From assembly GCF_014268885.2 (NCBI RefSeq), contig NZ_CP077095.1, positions 4,974,001 to 5,038,000 of the forward strand: DNA of 64,000 nt, read 5' to 3'. A program made the translations under genes and the position numbers. This DNA comes from Pseudomonas xantholysinigenes (GTDB lineage: Bacteria > Pseudomonadota > Gammaproteobacteria > Pseudomonadales > Pseudomonadaceae). Positions 32,668 to 41,399 of this stretch are shown piece after piece. Below the pieces are notes generated by a model that was given only the letters and a program-made list of their open reading frames with translations, did no database searches and was not told the DNA's origin. Position 1 is the first letter of the stretch. Each line of letters begins with the position of its first letter.

Positions 32668-32800
32668 CCCCGCCTGAGTGTAGGATGCATTACTGGGCGG
32701 TGTAAGACCGCTCCGGTTTTGCGGTCACCTATTGTCCTGCCCCTGGCTTTCCCCGATGGTCATGGCTTCCTATCGGCCTGGATCAGGGAGGGTAACGCCA

Positions 32801-33280
32801 ATGCCGGTCTTCATCAGCTACCGTCACGCGGGGCGGCTCGACGCCTTCATTCTCAACGAACGCCTGCTGCTCGAAGGCATCCCCACGCAACTGGTGCTGT
32901 TCGACAGCCAGGGGCAGACTTTCGACGACCTGCATGGCGGTTTTTGCCAGCAGATGGCCGATGCCACCCATTGGATAGGGGTGCTGGGCGCAGACGAAGC
33001 TGAGGACTGGTGGACAGCCTGGCTGCTGGGTGCAGTGGCGATGACGGGCCGACGGGCGAGTTTCTATCTGGGTTGCCCGGCACAAATGCCACAACGCCTG
33101 AGCAAGTGGCCGGTGATGCGCGAGCGGGGGCATATCGATCTGTTCGTCCGGGCGTACCATGACGAGCAGACATTTGGCCGAGGGATGCAGTCGGCACTAC
33201 CACGAGGGAGTGCCGCGGACCGGGACAATGCCGATTTCTTCCATGCCGATCTCAAGGCCAAGATCAGGCGGGGGTTCTGA
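32801..33280 (+). CDS. Small TIR-like domain protein
   Basis: 159 residues, all of it one domain. The N-terminus MPVFISYRHAG matches TIR box 1 (F-I/V-S-Y), followed by a helix, a second strand (PTQLVLFD), and ADATHWIGVLGADEAEDWWTAWLLGAV, the place of the TIR motif with S-x-W-x3-E; then PAQMPQRLSKWPVMR like the P-x-x-L segment of TIR_2 proteins. The Glu that is catalytic in TIR NADases is not evident; Trp/Leu occupy its position. The start was chosen for GGAGGG 9 nt upstream. It stands between rsgA and motB, 133 bp after rsgA, with no partner gene beside it. The TIR assignment is by pattern only. Confidence 0.6.
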   Translation: MPVFISYRHAGRLDAFILNERLLLEGIPTQLVLFDSQGQTFDDLHGGFCQQMADATHWIGVLGADEAEDWWTAWLLGAVAMTGRRASFYLGCPAQMPQRLSKWPVMRERGHIDLFVRAYHDEQTFGRGMQSALPRGSAADRDNADFFHADLKAKIRRGF

Positions 33281-33289
33281 TCCAACCTC

Positions 33290-33384
33290 GCGCAGAAGCC
33301 GGCCTCGCCGGCGAACACCGGCGCGGCCGGTGCCATCCGCCGCGTCCCCTGGGTTCGCCAGCAAGGCTGGCGCCCACAGCTTTC
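33290..33384. repeat. Inverted palindromic repeat pair, second subtype
   Basis: AGCCGGCCTCGCCGGCGAACACC faces GGTTCGCCAGCAAGGCTGGCG between converging genes. This is a REP-like unit of a different sequence class from those elsewhere in the window. Confidence 0.7.
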
Positions 33385-34395
33385 TTACTGGTCCTTGGAC
33401 TCATCCATCTTCAACACGCCATCCTCGAAGATGTTCAGCTTCTGGCGCAGCTCGCGGGGCTGCATCGGCGCATCACTTGCCCCTGGCGCTGGCGCCGCGC
33501 CGGCAGGCGGTGTGGCTTCCGCCGGCGGGGTCTGCCCTGGCGTGCCTTGCTCGCCTTCGATGTCGCGCTGAGCCTTCTTGGTCAGGACGATGATGTCGAT
33601 TCGCCGGTTCACCGGGTTGAACGGGTTGGCCCGGTCGAACAACGACGACGACGCATAACCGACCACCCGCGCCACCTGCTCGTCCGGATAGCCACCGGCC
33701 ACCAGCGCCCGACGCGCGGCGTTGGCGCGGTTGGCGGACAGCTCCCAGTTGCCGAAGTCGCCCGTACCGCTATACGGCTTGGCGTCGGTATGACCACTGA
33801 TGCTGATCTTGTTCGGCACCGCCTTGATGGTATCGGCCATCGCCAGCAGGATGTCTTCGAAGTACGGCTGCAGACGCGCGCTGCCCAGGTCGAACATCGG
33901 CCGGTTCTCGGCGTCCATGATCTGGATACGCAGGCCATCCTGGGTAATCTCGAACAGGATCTGGTCCTTGAACTTCTGCAGTTGCGGGTTTTCCTCGACC
34001 TTGTTCTGCAGCTCTTGCAGCAACAGTTCCAGACGCTCGCGCTCGACCTGCTCGGCCATGGTCTCGACCTTGTCCTTGTCCAGCTGCAGGCTGGTGTCGG
34101 GCGTCGGTTCGGACTTCACTTCCGGGTTGATGGTCTTTTCCGGCGCCAGTTGCGGCGAACCGCCCAGGTCGATGATGTAGGGCGTGCCGCTCTCGGAGAA
34201 GCCGATCGGATCCTTGAAGTAGCCGGCGATGGCGATCTTCTGCTCGGGCGTGGCGGTGGACATCAGCCACAGCACCAGGAAGAGCGCCATCATCGCCGTG
34301 GCGAAGTCGGCGAAGGCGATCTTCCAGGCGCCGCCGTGGTGGCCGTCGCCAAAGCGCTTGACGCGCTTGACGATGATAGGCTGGTTGTTCTCCAT
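33385..34395 (-). CDS. motB: Flagellar motor stator protein MotB
   Basis: 336 residues. Single membrane segment FADFATAMMALFLVLWLMS with the proton-carrying Asp at residue 30, a plug/linker region, and a C-terminal OmpA-like peptidoglycan-binding domain (SGHTDAKPYSGTGDFGNWELSANRANAARRAL). A Pro/Ala-rich tail follows. It lies 3 bp after motA. The pair is the MotAB stator (PomAB-type stators would use sodium; the sequence here matches the H+ type found in Pseudomonas). Confidence 0.97.
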   Translation of the reverse strand: MENNQPIIVKRVKRFGDGHHGGAWKIAFADFATAMMALFLVLWLMSTATPEQKIAIAGYFKDPIGFSESGTPYIIDLGGSPQLAPEKTINPEVKSEPTPDTSLQLDKDKVETMAEQVERERLELLLQELQNKVEENPQLQKFKDQILFEITQDGLRIQIMDAENRPMFDLGSARLQPYFEDILLAMADTIKAVPNKISISGHTDAKPYSGTGDFGNWELSANRANAARRALVAGGYPDEQVARVVGYASSSLFDRANPFNPVNRRIDIIVLTKKAQRDIEGEQGTPGQTPPAEATPPAGAAPAPGASDAPMQPRELRQKLNIFEDGVLKMDESKDQ

Positions 34396-34398
34396 GGC

Positions 34399-35250
34399 TT
34401 AGCGACCGCGTACTGCTTGTTCCAGCTCGGCGAAGCTCGGACGGTGCGCCGGGAACAGCACCTTGCGCCCGAACTCCACGGCCAGCGACGGCGGCATGCC
34501 GGAGGCCGAGGCCACCAGCGAGGCCTTGATCGCCTCGTAGACGTTCAGCTCTTCCTTGGCGTCGTGGCGCAGGGAATTGGCCAGCGGGCCGAAGAAGCCG
34601 TAGGCGGCCAGAATACCGAAGAAGGTACCAACCAGCGCCGCACCCACGTGCAGGCCGATGGCCTTCTGGTCGCCGTCCCCCAGCGAAGCCATGGTCACCA
34701 CGATACCCAGTACCGCCGCGACAATACCGAAGCCGGGCATGCCGTCGGCGATACCGGTGACCGCGTGCGACGGGTGTTCGAGCTCTTCCTTCATGCTCAG
34801 CAGCTCCATGTCGAACAAGCCTTCGAGCTCATGGGGCGCCATGTTGCCGGTGGACATGATGCGCAGGTAGTCGCAGATGAACGCGGTCATGCGCTCGTCG
34901 CCGAGTACCGCAGGGTATTTGGCGAAGATCGGGCTGGCCGCCGCGTCCTCGATGTCGCCCTCGATGGCCATCATGCCTTCACGACGGCTCTTGTTGAGGA
35001 TCTCGTACACCAGGCCCAGCACTTCCAGGTAGAAGGTGTGGGTGAAACGGGTGCCAAACATCTTCAGCGACTTCTTGATCACATGCATGGTCATGTAACC
35101 AGGGTTGGCCTGGAGGAACGCGCCGAAGGCCGCACCGCCGATGATCAGCACCTCGAACGGTTGGATCAGGGCCGCGATCTTGCCGTGGGAAAGCACGTAG
35201 CCGCCGAGCACGCTCGCGAATACGACGATGATGCCGATAATTTTAGCCAT
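34399..35250 (-). CDS. motA: Flagellar motor stator protein MotA
   Basis: 283 residues with four membrane segments and a large cytoplasmic loop between TM2 and TM3 that contacts FliG. Diagnostic runs: VIIGGAAFGAFLQANP, ADGMPGFGIVAAVLGIVVTM (TM3, with the conserved Pro) and GAALVGTFFGILAAYGFFGP (TM4). First gene of motA-motB; 130 bp separate it from the divergent HDOD gene. Confidence 0.98.
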   Translation of the reverse strand: MAKIIGIIVVFASVLGGYVLSHGKIAALIQPFEVLIIGGAAFGAFLQANPGYMTMHVIKKSLKMFGTRFTHTFYLEVLGLVYEILNKSRREGMMAIEGDIEDAAASPIFAKYPAVLGDERMTAFICDYLRIMSTGNMAPHELEGLFDMELLSMKEELEHPSHAVTGIADGMPGFGIVAAVLGIVVTMASLGDGDQKAIGLHVGAALVGTFFGILAAYGFFGPLANSLRHDAKEELNVYEAIKASLVASASGMPPSLAVEFGRKVLFPAHRPSFAELEQAVRGR

Positions 35251-35380
35251 AAGTTGGAAGCACTTGCTGTCGTGGTCAGGATGGGGGACGGAAGCTTGAA
35301 AACTCTTCTTCTACTTATCGGCAGAACTGCGCCAGACTATAGCCACTCATTGCGAAAAGCCAGTTCGGACTGATGTCAAT

Positions 35381-36916
35381 ATGCCAATTGAAACCAAGGT
35401 GCCAAGTCAGCCGCCATCGAGTCTAGAGGCCTGGGTAAAGCTGCTCGACGGGATTCGGGTACCGGTGCCAAAAGAAAGCCATGACCGTGTTTTGCAGGCC
35501 ATCAACGACAGCCGTCGGTCCCTGCGCGACATCGCTGAACTGATGCAGGATAGCCCCGCGCTGGTACTGTGCGTGATGCGCGAGGCCAACCACTCGGCCA
35601 ACGCCAGCCAGGCAGAGCCGGCCGAGAGCCTGGAAGTCGCCCTCAACCGTCTGGGCCTGGGCCGCACCAGCCAACTGCTGGCGCGCCTGCCGGCGCTGCC
35701 CGGCGAGGAGATTCCGCCAGTGCTGCGCCAGTTCCTGTTGATCAGCCAGCATGCCACGCAGCAGGCCAACGGCCTGTTCGCCAGCCGCCTGGCCAGGCTG
35801 TGGCAGGAAATCCATTGGGGCAGCCTGTTGTTCCTCTCGCCGATGTGGCCGCTGGCCCTGGCCTATCCCAAGCTGCTCGACACCTGGGAGTTGCGGGTTA
35901 TCCACAAGGGCGAGGACGCCGCCGAGGTCGAGCAGGCGCTGTTCGGGGTACGCCTGATGCAGCTCTGCCGCAGCCTTGCTGAACACTGGCGGCTGCCCGA
36001 GTGGGTCATCCAGGGCTATCGCCTGCTGCTCGAAGAGCGCGAACAACTGGCCCAGGTGCTGAACATCGCCCGCGAACAGGACCCGCTCGTCCAGCAACAG
36101 CGCCTGGACGACGAGCCGGCCTTGCGCCGCTGGTTCAACCAGCCACCGAATACCGTGTTGCTGGCCAACGGCCTGGCCCTGGCCGCCCAGGTCGGCTGGG
36201 ACAATCCACACCTGCTGCGCTGGCAGTTGCTGACCGCGCTGTACCTGCAGACCAGCCTCGACGATGTCCAGCAGCAGGTTCACCAGCAGGCTGCGGCCAG
36301 TGCCCGCCATCATGCCCGCCATGCCCTGTTCCACCCCGCCGAAGCGCTGATCTGGCCCTGGAATCAGCGTCGCCCGCACCCGGACATGCTCACGCCGCCA
36401 CCGCCCAGCACCGAAGACCTCGGCCGCTGGCGCGCGCTGTGCCAGACCTTGCTGGCCCAGCCCAGCCCGTTCAGCAACGGTGTGCACCTGGCCAGCCAAG
36501 CCCGTGATGCCTTGCTGGCCTGCGGCATGCAGCGGGTGATGCTGTTGAGCCTGGACAAGGCCACCGACTACCTGCGCGTGCAGCAGACCGCTGGCCTGCC
36601 GAAGGAAGCCGCCACTATTGCCTTGCCGGTAGCCCAGAACAAGCTGCTGCAAAAACTGATGAGCAAGGCCGGCCAGTTGCGCCTGACACCCGACAATCAC
36701 GCCCAATTCAGCGTCCTGCTGCCGGCGCCGCTGCGCGCGTTCTTTCGCAGCGAGCATCTGTTGCTGCGCTCGCTGGCGGTCGGCGAACAGGTGCTGATGC
36801 TCGCGGTGGCCGATCAGGACGGCAAACCCCTGGCCGACGTCAGCGTGCAAGCATTCGGTAAAACCGCGCAATGCATCGAGCGAGCGCTGGCCGTGTTTGC
36901 CATCCGCAACGGCTGA
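35381..36916 (+). CDS. HDOD domain protein
   Basis: 511 residues. The N-terminal half carries an HDOD-type helical domain (VLQAINDSRRSLRDIAELMQDSPALVLCVMREAN..., VALNRLGLGRTSQLL), related to HD phosphodiesterases but usually lacking the metal ligands, as here. The C-terminal 170 residues (PFSNGVHLASQARDALL... LPVAQNKLLQKLMSKAG) look GAF-like. Such proteins often act in signalling or motility; the neighbouring motAB genes are on the opposite strand. Role not assignable from sequence. Confidence 0.8.
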   Translation: MPIETKVPSQPPSSLEAWVKLLDGIRVPVPKESHDRVLQAINDSRRSLRDIAELMQDSPALVLCVMREANHSANASQAEPAESLEVALNRLGLGRTSQLLARLPALPGEEIPPVLRQFLLISQHATQQANGLFASRLARLWQEIHWGSLLFLSPMWPLALAYPKLLDTWELRVIHKGEDAAEVEQALFGVRLMQLCRSLAEHWRLPEWVIQGYRLLLEEREQLAQVLNIAREQDPLVQQQRLDDEPALRRWFNQPPNTVLLANGLALAAQVGWDNPHLLRWQLLTALYLQTSLDDVQQQVHQQAAASARHHARHALFHPAEALIWPWNQRRPHPDMLTPPPPSTEDLGRWRALCQTLLAQPSPFSNGVHLASQARDALLACGMQRVMLLSLDKATDYLRVQQTAGLPKEAATIALPVAQNKLLQKLMSKAGQLRLTPDNHAQFSVLLPAPLRAFFRSEHLLLRSLAVGEQVLMLAVADQDGKPLADVSVQAFGKTAQCIERALAVFAIRNG

Positions 36917-36960
36917 CCCTTGCGCTACAATCGCCCCTCTTTCCACCCTGGAGACCGTGG

Positions 36961-37770
36961 ATGACTGACTTTTCCGGCTTGCCCCTGGTGATCGAACCCG
37001 AGGATCTGCTGCCGCGCCTGGATTCGCCACGGCTGATCCTGGTCGACCTGACCAGCGCCAACCGCTATGGCAGCGGGCACATCCCGGGGGCTCGCTTCGT
37101 CGATCCGAAACGCACCCAACTGGGCCAGCCCCCGGCCCCGGGCCTGCTGCCGGCCCGCGCCGACCTGGAAAAACTGTTCGGCGAACTCGGCCACCGTGAC
37201 GACGCGGTCTACGTGGTCTACGACGATGAAGGCGGCGGTTGGGCCGGGCGCTTCATCTGGCTACTCGACGTGATCGGCCACCAGGGATACCACTATCTGA
37301 ACGGCGGCATCCAGGCCTGGCCGGCGGACAAACTGTCCACCGATACCCCGGACGCCGTCGGTGGCCCGGTGAGCCTGCACCTGCATGCTGAACCCACCGC
37401 CACCCGCGAGTACCTGCAAAGCCGCCTGGGCGCCACCGACCTGGTCATCTGGGACGCCCGCGGGCCGTTGGAATACAGCGGCGAGAAAGTGCTGGCGGCC
37501 AAGGGTGGGCACATCCCCGGCGCGATCAACTTCGAGTGGACCGCCGGCATGGACCTCAACGACCACCTGCGCATCCGCAAGGACATCGCCGAAGTGCTGC
37601 AAAACCTGGGCATCACCCCCGACAAGGAAGTGATCACCCACTGCCAGACCCACCACCGTTCCGGCTTCACCTACCTCGTGGCCAAAGCCCTCGGCTACCC
37701 ACGGGTCAAGGGCTACGCCGGCTCCTGGGGCGAATGGGGCAACCACCCCGACACGCCCGTCGAAGTTTAA
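36961..37770 (+). CDS. rhdA: Thiosulfate sulfurtransferase (rhodanese) RhdA
   Basis: 269 residues, two rhodanese domains. The active-site loop HCQTHHRSG with Cys228 is the RhdA form known from Azotobacter and Pseudomonas, differing from the CRKGVT loop of mammalian rhodanese. The N-terminal domain is inactive, as usual (Asp at the Cys position: VYDDEGGG). Transfers sulfane sulfur from thiosulfate to cyanide or thiols. psd follows after 9 bp and is probably co-transcribed. Confidence 0.95.
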   Translation: MTDFSGLPLVIEPEDLLPRLDSPRLILVDLTSANRYGSGHIPGARFVDPKRTQLGQPPAPGLLPARADLEKLFGELGHRDDAVYVVYDDEGGGWAGRFIWLLDVIGHQGYHYLNGGIQAWPADKLSTDTPDAVGGPVSLHLHAEPTATREYLQSRLGATDLVIWDARGPLEYSGEKVLAAKGGHIPGAINFEWTAGMDLNDHLRIRKDIAEVLQNLGITPDKEVITHCQTHHRSGFTYLVAKALGYPRVKGYAGSWGEWGNHPDTPVEV

Positions 37771-37779
37771 GGACACTCA

Positions 37780-38643
37780 ATGAAATCCCGCTTGTTCATC
37801 ATCAGCCAGTACCTGCTGCCGCACCACTTGCTGTCGCGGCTGGCCGGCTGCGTCGCCGAGTGCCGCGCGCGCTGGTTCAAGAATGCCTTCACCGCCTGGT
37901 TCGCCAAGCGCTACCAGGTGAACATGAGCGAGGCACTGGTCGAAGACCTCAGCGCCTACGAGCACTTCAACGCCTTCTTCACTCGTGCCCTCAAGCCGGG
38001 TGCCCGGCCACTGGACGAAACCCCTGGGGCGGTGCTCTGCCCAGCCGACGGCGCCGTCAGCCAACTCGGCCCGATCGAGCACGGCCGCATCTTCCAGGCC
38101 AAGGGCCACAGCTTCAGCGCCCTGGAGCTGCTGGGCGGCGATCCGGCCCTGGCCGCGCCGTTCATGGGCGGCGAATTCGCCACCATCTACCTGTCGCCCA
38201 AGGACTACCACCGCGTGCACATGCCGCTGGCCGGTACCTTGCGCGAGATGGTCTACGTGCCGGGCCGGCTGTTCTCGGTCAACCAGACCACCGCGGAAAA
38301 CGTCCCTGAGCTGTTCGCCCGCAACGAGCGCGTGGTCTGCCTGTTCGACACCGAGCGCGGGCCGATGGCCGTGGTGCTGGTCGGCGCGATGATCGTTGCC
38401 TCGATCGAGACCGTCTGGGCGGGCCTGGTCACGCCGCCGAAGCGCGAGCTGAAGACCTTCCGCTACGACGAAGCCAGCCGTGCGCCGATCCACCTGGAGA
38501 AAGGCGCCGAACTGGGGCGCTTCAAACTGGGTTCCACCGCCATCGTGCTGTTCGGCCCGGAGCAGGTGAAGTGGGCAGAGAGCCTGGGTGCCGGCTCCGC
38601 AGTGCGCATGGGTGAGCTGCTGGCGCAGCCGAGCCAGGCCTGA
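37780..38643 (+). CDS. psd: Phosphatidylserine decarboxylase proenzyme
   Basis: 287 residues. Makes phosphatidylethanolamine from phosphatidylserine at the inner membrane. The autocleavage site LGST is at residues 250-253 (cut before Ser252, which becomes the pyruvoyl group). The metal-free charge-relay His region is HRVHMPLAG. Good ribosome site (AAGGA) 8 nt before the ATG. Ends at a strong terminator. Confidence 0.97.
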   Translation: MKSRLFIISQYLLPHHLLSRLAGCVAECRARWFKNAFTAWFAKRYQVNMSEALVEDLSAYEHFNAFFTRALKPGARPLDETPGAVLCPADGAVSQLGPIEHGRIFQAKGHSFSALELLGGDPALAAPFMGGEFATIYLSPKDYHRVHMPLAGTLREMVYVPGRLFSVNQTTAENVPELFARNERVVCLFDTERGPMAVVLVGAMIVASIETVWAGLVTPPKRELKTFRYDEASRAPIHLEKGAELGRFKLGSTAIVLFGPEQVKWAESLGAGSAVRMGELLAQPSQA

Positions 38644-38655
38644 CCATCCGGCAAT

Positions 38656-38697
38656 AAAAAGGCCCTGCATGATTCATGTCATGCAGGGCCTTTTTTT
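38656..38697 (+). terminator. Rho-independent terminator of rhdA-psd
   Basis: GGCCCTGCATGA pairs with TCATGCAGGGCC around a 6-nt loop and is followed by seven T. A run of A on the 5' side makes it nearly bidirectional. Confidence 0.94.
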
Positions 38698-38789
38698 GCC
38701 TTGGGATTGCTGGGAGGGCTTCGCCCTCCTTTCGCGACGCAAGGCCGCTCACAGGGGTACGCGATCATCTGTAGATACCGTCTTGACCC

Positions 38790-39761
38790 TCACCCCGCAA
38801 GAGGGATTTTGGGGTCAAACGGTATCCCCGACTTCACCACCCCGTAAACCAGGTGCAGCAGCTTGCGCATCGCCGCGCAGACGATCTGTTTGTAAGCTTT
38901 GTGCCGGCTGCTCAACCGCTCTGCCAGTTCCTTCACAACAGGGTTATGTCTGATTGAGACAGTGCCTGACATCCACAAGCCTGCACGCAGCCTTGAGGCG
39001 CCTGTACGCGAAATAGTGCTCTTACCTATGAACTATCCCGATTGCTGCACCACTGGGTTTAAGCCTGAAAACGCGACAATCGCAGAAGGGCTTTGGTATT
39101 TCAGTGGATCGCCCAGTTCGGCGAGCAGCAACGTAGCAGTGGTGTCACCCAAACCATCAATCGAGGTAATCAGCTCACGTCGCTTGCGCAGGTCTGGATC
39201 ATCATCGATCGTCTGCTCGATGGCCTTCCTGGTCTTTTCCAGCTCTTCGTTGATGTGCCCGATTACGTCTTGAATCGACTGCTGTACCGCATCTAGTGCG
39301 ACATCCAAACGATTCTGCTCCATCTGGCGCATTTCCTTGAGGTCGTCCAGTCGCCGCACCAGAGCACGCAAGCGGCGCTGCGCAGGGGGCTCAGGCTCCC
39401 ACTGGCGAAGCGAGACAGCCTTTTGTTGGCCATAGGCAGCAATGACTTTGGCGTCAGCCTTATCTGTTTTGACGCGCCGAAGCTCCACGTCAGCGAATTT
39501 CGCAATCACCGCCGGGTTCAGAATGCACACCCGATAACCTTGGTTGTGACAGTGCTCGGCCAGCGCTTCGTGATAGATGCCTGTAGCCTCCATAACAATC
39601 CAGGCGCCTGGTTCAGCATGGCGCTCAAGCCAGTCGCTAAACTGCCTGAACCCTCCAGGATCATTGGACAGCTTGGCTTTGGTGCGCATCTTGCCATTGG
39701 GGAGCGGGATGGCAATGTCGAAAGATTTTTTGGCGACATCAACGCCAACAAAGACGGACAT
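38790..39761 (-). pseudogene. IS110-family transposase with a premature amber stop
   Basis: Aligns codon for codon with the intact 323-residue copy, but codon 243 is TAG (39035-39033) where the other copy has GAG. The product would be 242 residues: it keeps the N-terminal DEDD nuclease-like domain (Asp8, Glu58, Asp100, Asp103) but loses the C-terminal Tnp domain that contributes the catalytic serine. Probably inactive unless the amber is suppressed. Start ATG with GGAGGAG 5 nt upstream. Confidence 0.93.
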
Positions 39762-39800
39762 GATCTCCTCCTTCAAACTACGAAAGTCGATCACCCTACA

Positions 39801-39991
39801 CTCAGTTCAACCTTGTTAATGCGTGCTCACGCCGGGGGCGGGCACTAGATACCGTTCGAACTCGTCGAGTGGGGTTGGAAGACCAGAGCGTTATCTACAG
39901 TGCGGGCTTGATGCCCTTGGAGCGGCTCTGCTTCAAGGCCTTCCCTCGATGATCAGTCGAGAACTTTCGCCTCTAGGGAGGCGAAAGTCGA
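39801..39991 (-). ncRNA. Putative bridge RNA of IS110 copy 1
   Basis: The leader of this copy keeps both candidate target guides (GCCGCTCC and CTGTAG) and both donor guides (ACGGTATCT and ACAAG), identical to the other copy. The RNA could thus be functional in trans even though the linked transposase is broken. Ends are estimated; no promoter is assigned. Confidence 0.65.
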
Positions 39992-40049
39992 GATACAAGG
40001 AGCGGCCTTGTGCCGCGAACGGGCCGCAACGCGGCCCCAGGGATCAAGA

Positions 40050-41264
40050 TCAACCGCGCGCTTCGCGATCACGCACGCCGAGCAGATAAAGCACGCCGTC
40101 CAGGCCCAAGGTCGAAATGGCCTGCTTGGCCGACTGGCGCACCAGTGGCTTGGCACGGAACGCCACGCCCAGGCCCGCCAGCGACAGCATCGGCAGGTCG
40201 TTGGCGCCATCGCCCACGGCAATGGTCTGCTCCAGCTGCAAGCCTTCTTCGCTGGCCAGTTGCTGCAACAGCTCGGCCTTGCGCTGGGCGTCGACGATCG
40301 GCTCGACCGCTACACCGGTGACCTTGCCGTCGACCACTTCCAGCTCGTTGGCGAACACATAGTCGATGCCCAGGCGGGCCTGAACCTGCTTGGCGAAGTA
40401 GGTGAACCCGCCGGAGAGGATGGCCGTCTTGTAGCCCAGGCGCTTGAGCTCGGCGAACAGGTGCTCGGCGCCCTCGGTCAGGCGCAGCGAGGCGCCGATC
40501 TGGTCGAGCACGCCCACGTCCAGGCCCTTGAGCAGCGCCATGCGCTCCTTGAAGCTGGCGCGGAAGTCCAGCTCGCCGCGCATGGCCCGCTCGGTGATCG
40601 CCGCCACCTGCTCGCCAACGCCGGCAGCCTTGGCCAGCTCATCGATCACCTCGGCCTCGATCAGCGTCGAATCCATGTCGAACACCGCCAGGCGACGGTT
40701 GCGGCGGAACAGATCGTCACGCTGGAAGGCGATGTCGATGTTCAGCTCCTCGGACAACGCGAAGAACGCCGCGCGCAAGGCCTGGGCGTCGCCCGGTTCG
40801 CCGCGCACGGAGATTTCCAGGGCCGACTTGCCCTTCTCGCTCGGCGCGTTCAGCGCCACGCGGGCCGACAGGCGCTCGATGCGCTCGATGGTCAAGCCGG
40901 ACTGGCTGATGATTGCGCTGACCCGCTGCAGTTGCTCCGGGGTGACGCGACGGCTGAGCAGGGTGACGATATGGCGTGCCTCGCCCTGGCTGTCGGCCCA
41001 GTGCTGGTAGTCGGCCTCGGAGATCGGCGTGTAGCGCGCCTGCAGGTTCAGCTCGTGGGCCTTGGCCTGCACGCTTTGCAACAGCGCGGTGGCCACTTCG
41101 TTGTCAGGGATGTCGACCAGGATGCCGAACGACAGCGTGCCGTGCATGACCGCCAGGCCGATGTCGAGAATGTTCACACCGCCCTGGAGCAGGACGCCGG
41201 TGATGGCCGCGGTAAGACCTGGACGGTCTTCACCAGTGATGTTGATCAGGACGATTTCGCGCAA
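40050..41264 (-). CDS. serB: Phosphoserine phosphatase SerB
   Basis: 404 residues. Two N-terminal ACT domains (INITGEDRPGLTAAITGVL and a second near residue 100) precede the HAD phosphatase with motif I FDMDSTLIEAEVID (near residue 194), motif II LSGGFTYF and motif III VGDGANDLPML. Last step of serine synthesis. The start is TTG (LREIVLINI) with GGAGCC 7 nt upstream; no ATG is available near it. Faces away from a HAMP-type membrane-protein gene. Confidence 0.96.
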   Translation of the reverse strand: MREIVLINITGEDRPGLTAAITGVLLQGGVNILDIGLAVMHGTLSFGILVDIPDNEVATALLQSVQAKAHELNLQARYTPISEADYQHWADSQGEARHIVTLLSRRVTPEQLQRVSAIISQSGLTIERIERLSARVALNAPSEKGKSALEISVRGEPGDAQALRAAFFALSEELNIDIAFQRDDLFRRNRRLAVFDMDSTLIEAEVIDELAKAAGVGEQVAAITERAMRGELDFRASFKERMALLKGLDVGVLDQIGASLRLTEGAEHLFAELKRLGYKTAILSGGFTYFAKQVQARLGIDYVFANELEVVDGKVTGVAVEPIVDAQRKAELLQQLASEEGLQLEQTIAVGDGANDLPMLSLAGLGVAFRAKPLVRQSAKQAISTLGLDGVLYLLGVRDREARG

Positions 41265-41399
41265 GACCGGGCTCCGACTCGATGAAAAATGCGCATTCTA
41301 CCGATTTTCCATGACCATCGGGCGCCAACGCTACTTTGCCGACAAAACACGTATCGCTATACTGCGCAGCAACTTACTCGCCATGAAGAGCCGCGCTCT

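Larger units (their letters stand above)
38773..39999 (-). mobile_element. IS110-family element, copy 1 (transposase with amber codon)
   Basis: 1,227 bp including a CT core dinucleotide at each end, inverse in orientation to the copy at 58977-60203 and nearly identical to it. I see two base differences: one G to T in the transposase and one in the right end (GTGAGGGTCAAG against GTGAGAGTCAAG). It sits in a REP: read on the minus strand the left flank is GGCCGCTC before CT and the right flank is CT followed by ACAG. No terminal inverted repeats and no target duplication beyond the 2-bp core, as usual for IS110. Confidence 0.93.
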
